Notes under the pieces: generated by a model
What the model was told of the DNA's origin: nothing
Seen by the model: the letters and a program-made list of their open reading frames with translations, nothing else
Databases searched by the model: none
Made by a program: the position numbers and the translations under genes
Source: DAONFI01 sp035403485
GTDB lineage: Bacteria > Planctomycetota > Phycisphaerae > SM23-33
Length of the DNA stretch: 64,000 nucleotides
Direction: 5' to 3'
NCBI GenBank assembly: GCA_964536835.1
Contig: CAZIAZ010000007.1
Span: 7,367-71,366, forward strand
Shown: positions 1 to 7,604 of the stretch, one piece after another
How the letters are laid out: each line of letters begins with the position of its first letter
Position numbering within the stretch: the first letter of the stretch is position 1

Positions 1-12
1 TTTTTAAAACTC

Positions 13-345
13 CTATTTTTTCTTTGACGCAGTGTTCCATTCGGGACAGTTTTGTTGCAGGCAGTGCAGCAGGCCCATCGCCTGCGGGGCGACCAGCCGG
101 TAATAAACAGTCTGGCCGTCGCGTTCCGCGTCGAGCAGGCCGTGGGACTTCATCAGCCGCAGATGTTCGCAAGCCTGATTGTGCGGCAGGGAACAGTATG
201 CGGCAATCTCTTTTACACTGCACGGCTGACGGTTGAGCAGTTCTATCATCCGCAGCCGGGCAGGGTGCGCCATGACCCGCAGACATTCCGCCGCCTGCTC
301 CAGCCACTGCGGCGACATCGACATTTTATTAGCATCACGAACCAT
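13..345 (-). CDS. ArsR/SmtB-family transcriptional regulator
   Basis: A 110-residue protein that is almost entirely one winged helix-turn-helix domain. MAHPARLRMIELL near residues 25-37 is the usual ArsR opening helix, HNQACEHLRLMKSHGLL near residues 55-71 covers the recognition helix, and DGQTVYYRL is the wing. Family members are cytoplasmic dimeric repressors released by metals or other ligands. The classical ELCVCDL metal site is absent. Cysteines are scattered (about residues 20, 42, 51, 59), so the inducer cannot be predicted. The ATG at 345 has GAGG about 10 nt upstream, and an internal ATG at 324 is possible. It is divergent from the MarR gene at 615. A near-perfect 20-bp palindrome lies about 100 bp upstream. 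Confidence 0.88.
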   Translation of the reverse strand: MVRDANKMSMSPQWLEQAAECLRVMAHPARLRMIELLNRQPCSVKEIAAYCSLPHNQACEHLRLMKSHGLLDAERDGQTVYYRLVAPQAMGLLHCLQQNCPEWNTASKKK

Positions 346-445
346 ATGGCCATTACCTCGAAATTTTCAAACTTCGTTACAAAATGCAATATTCTGTCAG
401 GCCGGATATTGAAATGCCTGACTTCCGGTCTTATTGATATATTAT

Positions 446-465
446 ATATCGAGATATCCCGATAT
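446..465. promoter_or_regulatory. 20-bp palindrome, candidate operator
   Basis: ATATCGAGATATCCCGATAT equals its own reverse complement except at one symmetric pair of positions. It lies in the ArsR-MarR divergent intergenic region. ArsR and MarR dimers bind AT-rich dyads of about this size, so it is a candidate operator for either. Which regulator uses it is inference. Confidence 0.4.
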
Positions 466-579
466 TTCAAGTATTATTGATAAAATTTAAAACCGCTCCA
501 TGTGAAGATGTGTATAGCCTGGTTTTCTATATGCGATACGTTTGATAAATGCAGGGAAATGGAAGAATGATAAAAATAG

Positions 580-608
580 TTGACATATAAACTGTTTGCA
601 TATAAACT
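580..608 (+). promoter_or_regulatory. Promoter of marR with overlapping direct repeats
   Basis: TTGACA at 580-585 is followed by 17 bp and TAAACT at 603-608. The predicted start of transcription falls at or next to the ATG at 615, so the mRNA may be leaderless; no ribosome binding site is visible. A direct repeat CATATAAACT occurs at 584-593 and 599-608, covering both promoter elements. It is a plausible autoregulatory binding site. Confidence 0.5.
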
Positions 609-614
609 ATATTT

Positions 615-1100
615 ATGGGTACAAAAAAATATAATTCGAAGTTTCCGTATGCTTTCCGAAACGATTGGCACGAAGCGCTGGTGCGTACATGGCATACCGG
701 CCAGCTTCTGCGTGCGATAGCCGTGAATTTTTTTGCCGACAAGCCTGTATCGGATACGCAATTCAACCTGATGGGCGGATTGTATTATTCTGATAAGCCG
801 CCGAGTCAACAGGAGCTTGCCGACAGACTTGTAGTCCATAAATCTGCGATTTCAACCTTGATAGACAGGATGGAACAAGCAGGTTTGGTCAGACGCCGCA
901 GCCATTCCGGCGACAGGCGAAGGTTTGAACTGGTTTTGACTGAAAAAGGTGAAAAAATTTTCAAGAATCTGGAAGAAGAATATCTTGAGCTGGTACGTTC
1001 AATAATGAAACGTATTTCAAACCGTGACATTACAGCTCTGAACGAGTCTCTTGAAAAACTGCGATTGGCGGTAAATGCATATCTTATCAATAAGGAGTAG
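615..1100 (+). CDS. MarR-family transcriptional regulator
   Basis: A 161-residue winged helix-turn-helix protein. PSQQELADRLVVHKSAIST (about residues 60-78) is the HTH, LIDRMEQAGLVRRR follows it, and SGDRRRFELVLTEKG is the MarR wing with its characteristic D-R-R. A C-terminal helix completes the dimer interface. These proteins are cytoplasmic dimeric repressors, often of efflux or envelope genes, released by small ligands. The only linked target is the small membrane protein that starts 4 bp after it, so the pair is probably co-transcribed. The start at 615 has no Shine-Dalgarno sequence and lies just after the promoter -10 element. Confidence 0.88.
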   Translation: MGTKKYNSKFPYAFRNDWHEALVRTWHTGQLLRAIAVNFFADKPVSDTQFNLMGGLYYSDKPPSQQELADRLVVHKSAISTLIDRMEQAGLVRRRSHSGDRRRFELVLTEKGEKIFKNLEEEYLELVRSIMKRISNRDITALNESLEKLRLAVNAYLINKE

Positions 1101-1104
1101 AATC

Positions 1105-1482
1105 ATGTTTACGCTTCGAACGTTTACAAACATTTTGAGAGTGATAGCCAAGATTTATGCCGGTGTGATGGCATTGTTGATAGTGATGTTTCTTGTCGGG
1201 GAAAACGGTCTTGTGAATCCTTTTGTTTTGCCATTATCCACGGCTATAAAATTTTTTTGCATATGGGCCATATGTATTGGTTGTATGGCTGGCTGGAAGT
1301 GGCAGGGGGCAGGTGGGATTATAGTGATTGCAGGTGTTCTGGTTTTTCATATAGTTGAAAAACGTTTTTGGCTTGCCGGGTTGTTTCCATTTTTTGATGT
1401 TGCCGGAATTTTGTATCTGATATCGTGGCTGTTGTGGAAAAAAGTCGATTTTAAAGGCCGCTCTACACATTCTTGCGGATGA
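1105..1482 (+). CDS. Small integral membrane protein, unknown
   Basis: A 125-residue hydrophobic protein starting at the ATG at 1105, behind a good AAGGAG seven bases upstream. An in-frame start inside marR at 1075 has no such site. Four membrane segments can be read: about residues 10-30 (IAKIYAGVMALLIVMFLVG), 40-60, 65-80 and 90-112. The C-terminus is basic. I do not recognise the family. Its position directly behind marR suggests it is regulated by or functions with that repressor, but no substrate can be inferred. Confidence 0.65.
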   Translation: MFTLRTFTNILRVIAKIYAGVMALLIVMFLVGENGLVNPFVLPLSTAIKFFCIWAICIGCMAGWKWQGAGGIIVIAGVLVFHIVEKRFWLAGLFPFFDVAGILYLISWLLWKKVDFKGRSTHSCG

Positions 1483-1541
1483 AATCGAAAAAGGCTAAAG
1501 AAGTTTGTATGGATTAATTGGCGGTTTTGTGCAATCTGATT

Positions 1542-2279
1542 TTATTTTTCTTTTACTAGTTTGACTGCGTCGGCGAGGTTGATTTTGCCTTCGTAAAGGG
1601 CTTTGCCGAGAATTACGCCGCCGCAGCCGATTGCGAGACATTTGCGGATGTCGTCCAAACCCGCTACGCCGCCGGATGCAATCACCGGCACGTTGGTGGC
1701 GGCGATGACGTCGGCGGTCGATTCTATGTTCACGCCCTGTAACATGCCGTCCCGCGCGATGTCGGTATAGACTATCGCTCCCAGTCCGCTGCCGCTAACG
1801 CGCCTGGCCAGCTCCACAGCCGTTATGTCAAGCTGTTGCGTCCAGCCTTGCGCCGCGACCTTGCCGTCGCGCGCGTCCAGACCCAATGCGATACATTCGT
1901 TCGGTATCGACGCATCGTTCATCAATTCCGCGAACCAGGGGAAATTCTTCATGGCGGTTGAGCCGACTACGACTCTGCGTACGCCCATGTCGAGCAGCAT
2001 CTTTACGCGCCGCGTATCGCGTATGCCGCCGCCGTTTTCAACCTTCATATCATTGGCGGCTGCGAATTTACATACGTCGCGTATTATCTGCGTGTTGGTA
2101 AGTTCGCCGGTGAGTGCGGCGTCGAGGTCTACTATGTGTATCCACTTTGCGCCGGCGGAGACGTATTTTTCGGCGGTGGCCAGCGGGGATACTTCGTAGG
2201 TGGTCTGCTTTGCGTAGTCGCCTTTTTCAAGCCGTACAACGCAACCGTTACGCAAATCTATCGCGGGCAGAAGTTCCAT
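1542..2279 (-). CDS. hisA: HisA, phosphoribosyl-formimino AICAR isomerase
   Basis: Catalyses the fourth step of histidine synthesis, the Amadori isomerisation of ProFAR to PRFAR. It is a 245-residue (beta/alpha)8 barrel. MELLPAIDLRNG at the start carries the general acid/base Asp, and LGLDARDG near residue 130 carries the second catalytic Asp. GGGIR and ASGGVA are the two phosphate-binding loops. The start at 2279 matches the family N-terminus and has GAGGAAT upstream, whereas the longer in-frame start at 2333 would add an unrelated leader. It follows hisH by about 50 bp on the same strand. HisF and the other his genes are not in the window, so the pathway is split over the genome. Confidence 0.95.
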   Translation of the reverse strand: MELLPAIDLRNGCVVRLEKGDYAKQTTYEVSPLATAEKYVSAGAKWIHIVDLDAALTGELTNTQIIRDVCKFAAANDMKVENGGGIRDTRRVKMLLDMGVRRVVVGSTAMKNFPWFAELMNDASIPNECIALGLDARDGKVAAQGWTQQLDITAVELARRVSGSGLGAIVYTDIARDGMLQGVNIESTADVIAATNVPVIASGGVAGLDDIRKCLAIGCGGVILGKALYEGKINLADAVKLVKEK

Positions 2280-2329
2280 AAAAATATTCCTCGATTTATT
2301 ACCGGCAGCCGGCAGTCGTGGGGGGACTG

Positions 2330-2950
2330 TCAAATTTTTTTCACGAAATTCTCAAGTATTTTCAAGCCGACCGCCTGACTTTTTTCCGGATGAAACTGCG
2401 TGGCGAAGAGATTGTCCCGCCATATTGCCGCAGTGAAGTCGACTCCGTAGTTACAGGTGGCTGCCGTTACCGACTGGTCTTTGGGACAGACGTAGTAGCT
2501 GTGCACGAAATAGACGTACGCGCCCTGGTCAATGCCTGCCAGCAGCGGGCAGTCGGCGTTGAAATTGATTGAATTCCAGCCCATGTGCGGAATTTTGAGA
2601 CCGGAGTTCGACGTACCGCTGAAATCGAAACGGACGACGTCGCCGGGGATTATTCCCAAGCCTTTAAATTCGCCGTATTCAAACGAACGGTCCAAAAGCA
2701 TCTGAAGGCCGAGGCAGATACCCAGCAATGGCCGACCGGCGGTAATTGTTTCACGCACGGCGTCGGCAATGCCGGTGGAGTTTATACGATTCATCGCGTC
2801 GCGCATCGCGCCTACGCCGGGCAACACGACTTTGTCGGCAGATAGAATCCCGGACGGGGTTGTCACTATTTTAACCTGTCCGCCGCAACGCTCCAGCGCC
2901 TTTTCCACGCTTCGCAAATTGCCCATGCCGTAATCTATCAACGCTATCAT
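2330..2950 (-). CDS. hisH: HisH, glutamine amidotransferase subunit of IGP synthase
   Basis: The glutaminase subunit of imidazole glycerol phosphate synthase. It supplies ammonia to HisF for conversion of PRFAR to IGP and AICAR. It is a class-I GATase of 206 residues. The nucleophilic Cys is in LGICLGLQML (near residue 80), and the His/Glu pair is in TQFHPEKS near the C-terminus. MIALIDYGMGNLRS at the start is the family N-terminus and fixes the ATG at 2950. A longer in-frame start at 2980 is unlikely. It is upstream of hisA in a two-gene unit. No hisF is present here. Confidence 0.95.
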   Translation of the reverse strand: MIALIDYGMGNLRSVEKALERCGGQVKIVTTPSGILSADKVVLPGVGAMRDAMNRINSTGIADAVRETITAGRPLLGICLGLQMLLDRSFEYGEFKGLGIIPGDVVRFDFSGTSNSGLKIPHMGWNSINFNADCPLLAGIDQGAYVYFVHSYYVCPKDQSVTAATCNYGVDFTAAIWRDNLFATQFHPEKSQAVGLKILENFVKKI

Positions 2951-2984
2951 GCCAGTCAAACATCCTTTCGCAGTATGCAAATAA

Positions 2985-3017
2985 CAAGGCCCTGCCGATT
3001 TGCTCGACAGGGCCTTG
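2985..3017 (-). terminator. Rho-independent terminator after the OmpA-like lipoprotein
   Basis: A perfect 10-bp inverted repeat (CAAGGCCCTG / CAGGGCCTTG) with a 13-base loop, followed on the minus strand by TTATTTG. It separates the lipoprotein gene at 3049 from hisH. Confidence 0.7.
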
Positions 3018-3048
3018 AAGTTTAACTCATTTTCGCTTTCAGGTTAAG

Positions 3049-3738
3049 TTATTTTGTCGGTTTTACGACCACAATTTCAACTCGCCTGTTTTGTGCCTTG
3101 CCTGAGCGGGAACTGTTCGACGCCACGAAATGCGTTGCGCCCATGCCGATGGTTTCAACCAGGTCAGGACTGATGCCCTGGCTGGTGAGATATCGCGTTA
3201 CGCTCATCGCGCGTTCGCCGGAAAGTTCAAGATTGTCTTTCCACTTGCTCTTGCGAATCGGGTCGCTGTCGGTATAACCGAAAACGCGAACGCTCCAGCC
3301 GCCGTAATTGTTCTGTATATCACGATATGCCTGCGCCAGCTTGGATTTGCCGCTTGATGTGAGCGATGCCTTGCCGGAGTTGAACAGAATATCGCTGCCG
3401 ATGGTCAGTTTCGCACCGTTCATCCCGACTTCCCAGCCGGCGGGATTTTTTATGACGGTCACTTCTTCATTTTTGGTTTTGCCGAGGTTGCCTTCGAGGT
3501 CTTTTATCATCTTGTCCTTCTGGGCAAGCTGCATATTTTTGTCCTCGATTTCCATCTTGTATTGATCGACCTGTTTTTCAAGTTCTACATTGCGGTCGTT
3601 GAGATTTTTGTTTTGCGCCTGCAGTGAATCGACCCGCTCGGTCAGGGCTGCGATTTGTCCTTTTTCGCGCTCATTACAGCCGATTACGCCGAAAGCACAA
3701 AGAGCAACAGCCATACAAGATACTGTCCACTTCTTCAT
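3049..3738 (-). CDS. OmpA-domain lipoprotein (peptidoglycan-associated)
   Basis: A 229-residue exported lipoprotein. The signal peptide ends in a lipobox, VIGC, with Cys21. Residues about 27-80 form a heptad-rich coiled coil (ALTERVDSLQAQNKNL and on). Residues about 110-225 are an OmpA C-terminal domain: ILFNSGKASLT, then FGYTDSDP with the peptidoglycan-contacting Asp, and NRRVEIVV at the end with the conserved Arg. Such proteins tether the outer membrane to the cell wall. The ATG at 3738 has AAGGAG upstream. It is probably monocistronic, with a terminator directly downstream. The coiled coil suggests an oligomer. Confidence 0.9.
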   Translation of the reverse strand: MKKWTVSCMAVALCAFGVIGCNEREKGQIAALTERVDSLQAQNKNLNDRNVELEKQVDQYKMEIEDKNMQLAQKDKMIKDLEGNLGKTKNEEVTVIKNPAGWEVGMNGAKLTIGSDILFNSGKASLTSSGKSKLAQAYRDIQNNYGGWSVRVFGYTDSDPIRKSKWKDNLELSGERAMSVTRYLTSQGISPDLVETIGMGATHFVASNSSRSGKAQNRRVEIVVVKPTK

Positions 3739-3844
3739 TTTCGTCTCCTTGGTGACACAAATCCTTCTTAAAAAAGCCATTAACGTTCATCGTCAATCAA
3801 CGTGTGGTGGATTATACAACAATCGCTGATTATGCGACAGAAAT

Positions 3845-4159
3845 TTATTTATTTTCATATAAATTTTCATCCTCATTCCGGCATGGCTGGTCGGCAGTGC
3901 TTGCCGGATGAGTTTTTCGATATCTGTGGAGTGTACTGCCGCCTGTGAAAAGCTGCCATGCCATGAATACGGCTATTGCGCCTACGGCGCAGCAGGTCAA
4001 CATGAGCTTCGCCAGGCTTACGTCGTTGTAGGTTTTGGTGAAAAACTGCAAATTTGAACACGTATTGCCCGCGTTCGAGAAGAAAAGCATAATAACCAGC
4101 AGGAAAAATATCAGCGAGACCAATATTTTGACGTACGCAGTGAACAGTTTCAGTGTCAT
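3845..4159 (-). CDS. Small two-helix membrane protein, unknown
   Basis: A 104-residue protein from the ATG at 4159 (AAAGGG upstream). Two membrane helices are clear, at about residues 8-30 (VKILVSLIFFLLVIMLFFS) and 52-72 (LMLTCCAVGAIAVFMAW). They are joined by a short polar loop, and a hydrophilic charged tail follows. The architecture resembles LapA/DUF1049 proteins, but I cannot confirm the family. It starts 16 bp after the prepilin peptidase stop and is probably in the same operon. Confidence 0.55.
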   Translation of the reverse strand: MTLKLFTAYVKILVSLIFFLLVIMLFFSNAGNTCSNLQFFTKTYNDVSLAKLMLTCCAVGAIAVFMAWQLFTGGSTLHRYRKTHPASTADQPCRNEDENLYENK

Positions 4160-4175
4160 ATCTAACCCTTTCATT

Positions 4176-5390
4176 TCATTTTGTGGCAAGGAAATGCAGC
4201 GGCATATTTTCCAGCATAAGGAACGCCAGTATGTATTTCTGGAACAGTATAACAGTATATGCCGCCAGACTCAACCACGGCCCATACGGAAGTTCTTTCT
4301 GATGTTTTCGCAAAAGTATCATTATTGCGTAAATCAGGCCGAATACAGGGGCTACGAAAAAAGTCAGCGACGGCGTAATCCAGCCGCACACTGCGCCTAC
4401 GGCGGCTAAGAGGTGTACGTCGCCCATGCCCATCGCCTCCTTGTTGAACAGCAGTGTGCCGAAAATGCGTATGCCCCATATCCACATTCCGCCGACGAGA
4501 TACCCAAAAAGGCTGGCGGAAAAGCCGTCCATGAAAACCCCTGCCTGATGCAGGTCAAGAGCGTAAACGCCGTCCCATAAATCGCCTATAACTGTTTTGC
4601 TGACAAGATAATATGCTGCGATAGCCATTGTGACGGCGGGCGTAAGGAAGAGTATTTCCCTCAAAATTTCCTTTCGCGGGCTTATGCCGCAGCCGGCCGT
4701 CGCAGCTACCACGTTGCCGTCGGCAGCTTCTGTATTGCTCAGCCGATAATCCGCATCTATGAAACTTGGTATGAGAAATCCCATATGTTGCAGGATTACG
4801 GAGATTATAAGGCCGACGCCGGCTGCGCAGCTGGCTGCTGCGAGCGGATGTGAAATGCGCGGCATGAGGTCTTCATTGGGCCAGAATGTTGCGGCTAATG
4901 TCCCGACGATGGATGCGAACCAGCATACGCCGATTGGCAGCGTGAACGTGGCGATATCCGTCAGCGAGCACGACAGCAATGCCCACGTCAGTATGCAGTA
5001 CGAAAAAATATAGGGAAAATATTGTTGAAATTCCTTAAAAGTGAGCCTGGCTTTGCCGGCGGTAAGGTCATCAAAGCCGGGTTTCATGTGCAGCAGTATG
5101 AAACACACATAGAGCGTGACCATCAGCAGGGCTGTGGTGAGTTCCACTACGGGGTATCGCGGCGAGATGAACACCTTGCAGCGGCGGCAGCGGCAACGCA
5201 GCAGAATGAGATAACTTATCAGCGGGATATTGTCGAACCAGCGTATTTTATAGCCGCAGACCGGGCAGTGGCTGGATGGGAAAACAATACTGCCGCCGCG
5301 CGGCAGACGCCAGACGACGACGTTCATGAAGCTGCCCATGCACAAACCGAATATGAATATGCAACTCATCCAGTAGATATGCATGAACAC
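4176..5390 (-). CDS. Type IV prepilin peptidase (A24 family)
   Basis: Inner-membrane aspartic protease that cleaves, and usually N-methylates, type IV pilin and type II secretion pseudopilin precursors. The N-terminal cytoplasmic domain has the zinc-type cysteines CPVCGYKIRW and CRCRRCKVF (about residues 42-72). The second catalytic Asp lies in MGMGDVHLL (the GxGD motif, near residue 325). About eight membrane segments are visible. At 404 residues it is long for the family (about 250-290). The extra length lies in a stretch of about 110 residues between the N-terminal domain and the GxGD helix. The start is GTG at 5390 with GGAG nine bases upstream. A likely substrate is the pseudopilin-like protein at 18301. 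Confidence 0.9.
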   Translation of the reverse strand: MFMHIYWMSCIFIFGLCMGSFMNVVVWRLPRGGSIVFPSSHCPVCGYKIRWFDNIPLISYLILLRCRCRRCKVFISPRYPVVELTTALLMVTLYVCFILLHMKPGFDDLTAGKARLTFKEFQQYFPYIFSYCILTWALLSCSLTDIATFTLPIGVCWFASIVGTLAATFWPNEDLMPRISHPLAAASCAAGVGLIISVILQHMGFLIPSFIDADYRLSNTEAADGNVVAATAGCGISPRKEILREILFLTPAVTMAIAAYYLVSKTVIGDLWDGVYALDLHQAGVFMDGFSASLFGYLVGGMWIWGIRIFGTLLFNKEAMGMGDVHLLAAVGAVCGWITPSLTFFVAPVFGLIYAIMILLRKHQKELPYGPWLSLAAYTVILFQKYILAFLMLENMPLHFLATK

Positions 5391-5579
5391 TATAGGCGTC
5401 TCCGTTTTTGCCGGCTTTTCCGACCGCGGAAAAGTTTTTCAGGCGGTTTTGATGACAATACATTATCAGCATATTCGCCGGAATTCAAGTCGCTTTTAGG
5501 GCGCATCAAACTTGACCTGCCATAATTTCTGCTGGCGGCAGCCGGTATTTAACGGCGCGGCGAACAGACGGCGGTGGCG

Positions 5580-6149
5580 TCACATCGTGAAATCGGCGAT
5601 TCGCAGTATTGCCTTGCGGTTCGGATTGAAATTTTCGAGCTGCTGGGCGATGGCGGTGCAGAACGCGGGCAGGTCGTCGGGTTTTCTGGCGGTGATGAGA
5701 TTGCCGTCGATTACGCATTCCTCGTCAATCCAGTCTGCGCCGGCGTTCATCATGTCGTGCCGAATGGCCATGAAGCTGGTCGCCGTTTTGCCGCGAAGTG
5801 CGTCCGTGCAGCAGAGCATCCAGCCGCCGTGGCAGATGGCTGCCAGGATTATGCCCTCTTTGGCACAGTCCTGGATGAAGTGCACCATGCGTTCGTCGCG
5901 TCGCATGAAGTCCGGACACCAGCCGCCGGGGACTATGACCGCGTCGTACATTTTTGCAACAACGCTGCCAGCTGAGCAGGTTGACTGGCAGGGATAGCCC
6001 AGTTTGGACTTATAGCTCTTTTCCGCATCGGGGCCGACGAGGTCGACTGTGGCGCCGGCTTCCGTGAAACGGTAGTAAGGATACCACACTTCCATTTCCT
6101 GATATTGTTCGTCGAGCATAATCGCTATTTTTTTCCCTTTTAGATTCAT
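5580..6149 (-). CDS. DJ-1/PfpI-family protein
   Basis: A 189-residue class-I glutamine-amidotransferase-like protein. The nucleophile elbow is AAICHGGWML near residue 107, with Cys followed by His as in PfpI-type enzymes. VIVPGGWCPDFMRRD contributes the loop before it. Family members act as cysteine peptidases, deglycases or chaperones in the cytoplasm, and the sequence does not say which. It lacks a signal peptide. Several additional cysteines (CQSTCSAG, LCCTDA) are unusual. The ATG at 6149 has GGAG seven bases upstream. It stands alone, divergent from the gene at 6287. Confidence 0.85.
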   Translation of the reverse strand: MNLKGKKIAIMLDEQYQEMEVWYPYYRFTEAGATVDLVGPDAEKSYKSKLGYPCQSTCSAGSVVAKMYDAVIVPGGWCPDFMRRDERMVHFIQDCAKEGIILAAICHGGWMLCCTDALRGKTATSFMAIRHDMMNAGADWIDEECVIDGNLITARKPDDLPAFCTAIAQQLENFNPNRKAILRIADFTM

Positions 6150-6286
6150 CTGCCGTCTCCTGTTTTTACTGTGGGATTAATTATATCCTGTTTGACTATG
6201 AGACTTGATTTTACTATCCTGTCGTGGTTAAAACAAGCGTCTCAATATGCAAATTGAGATTCGGAAGAATATTCGGAATTACTGAC

Positions 6287-7441
6287 ATGGAATCGCAGAA
6301 AAGTTTTTCAGCCGATTTGGAGTTTTTGAACGAGAACTCCAGCCCTGTCGTTCTGACTGCGCCGGACGGCGGGGGCCGGGTTGTCGTATCGCCCGGCATG
6401 CAAGGCCGCGTTATGACCTCGACCGCCGACGGAAAGAGCAGCTACGGCTGGATAAATTACAGCCTTATCGAATCGGGCCGCCGCCGTGAACATATCAATG
6501 CTTTCGGCGGAGAAGACAGATTCTGGCTCGGCCCGGAAGGCGGACAATACAGCATATTCTTCAAAGCCGGCGAGCCGATGGATATCAACCACTGGCAGAC
6601 GCCCGAGCCGATAGACTGGGGCAGTTGGGACGTGGTTTCGACGAATAAAGAACGTATCGAGATGGTGAAAGGTTTTGTGCTGGATAACGCAGCCGGCTGC
6701 AAGTTCAGCCTGCGGACGCGACGCGTAATCAAGGTTTTCAGCCGAGCCGACATCGCCAAAACGCTCGGCGTGGAAATTTCTGACGGCGTGAATTATGTGG
6801 GCTTTGAAAGCCTCAACGCCATCACTAACGCCGGCAACCGTTTCGAGAAAGAATACGGCCTGTTGTCGATATGGACGCTGGGCATGTTTAAGGCATCTTC
6901 CAAGGCTGTGGTGGTTGTGCCGTTCAAGGCTGACGCTGCGGCTGGTGCGCATGATTTGATAAACGCCGGCTACTTCGGCCGTGTTTCAGACGACAGGCTC
7001 AATGTAGATGTCCGGAAAGGCGTAGCTTTTTTCCGCGGCGACGGCAAAAGCCGCGGCAAAATCGGCGTATCCCCGAAATACGCAAAAGAAATCCTGGGCA
7101 GCTGGACGCCGGAACTCAACACGCTGACTATAGTGATGTATTCGCTGCCGGCTAACGCTGAAAAGCTCGATTACGTCAACTCCACGTGGGAGATTCAGAA
7201 AGAACCCTACAGTGGCGACGCAGTCAATTCGTACAACGACGGGCCGGCTGAGGCTGGCGGGCTGCAATTAGGCCAATTTTACGAACTGGAAACCTCATCG
7301 CCTGCCATGGTGCTCGGCCCGTCCGACAAGCAGATGCATACGCATCGAACATTCCATTTCACCGGAAAGAAAAAACATCTGAATGAAATGGCTCAACAAT
7401 TGCTCGGAATGAGCATGGACGAAATTGAGAAGGCGTTGTAA
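6287..7441 (+). CDS. DUF6786-like conserved protein
   Basis: A 384-residue protein with no signal peptide from this start. The pattern is like DUF6786 proteins: VVLTAPDGGGRVVVSPGMQGRVM near the start, EDRFWLGPEGGQYSIFF around residue 85, and EPIDWGSWDVV followed by a long beta-rich domain, which suggests a galactose-mutarotase-like or sugar-processing fold. The family assignment is from memory of its motifs, and no enzyme activity is established to me. An in-frame GTG at 6224 would extend the protein but has no ribosome binding site. The ATG at 6287 has only a weak GGAA. It is not obviously in an operon. Confidence 0.7.
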   Translation: MESQKSFSADLEFLNENSSPVVLTAPDGGGRVVVSPGMQGRVMTSTADGKSSYGWINYSLIESGRRREHINAFGGEDRFWLGPEGGQYSIFFKAGEPMDINHWQTPEPIDWGSWDVVSTNKERIEMVKGFVLDNAAGCKFSLRTRRVIKVFSRADIAKTLGVEISDGVNYVGFESLNAITNAGNRFEKEYGLLSIWTLGMFKASSKAVVVVPFKADAAAGAHDLINAGYFGRVSDDRLNVDVRKGVAFFRGDGKSRGKIGVSPKYAKEILGSWTPELNTLTIVMYSLPANAEKLDYVNSTWEIQKEPYSGDAVNSYNDGPAEAGGLQLGQFYELETSSPAMVLGPSDKQMHTHRTFHFTGKKKHLNEMAQQLLGMSMDEIEKAL

Positions 7442-7474
7442 ATCAGATTGATTTTAATATGTCCTTCGTAATTC

Positions 7475-7492
7475 TACGGTTTTAAAACCGTA
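7475..7492. promoter_or_regulatory. Perfect 18-bp palindrome upstream of glnS
   Basis: TACGGTTTTAAAACCGTA is a perfect palindrome in the 163-bp gap between the DUF6786-like gene and glnS. A related imperfect dyad, CTACGGGTTTTAACCGGTAG, follows about 55 bp downstream. No U-run follows either, so neither is a typical terminator. They may be binding sites, but the role is unknown. Confidence 0.3.
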
Positions 7493-7604
7493 ATATGAAA
7501 GTATCCGCTGTGATGTGGACAGGCGAATGCCTGATGAATATGATGCTACGGGTTTTAACCGGTAGAGATTCACTTTATGATTCAAAATATTCGGAGTTTC
7601 AAAA

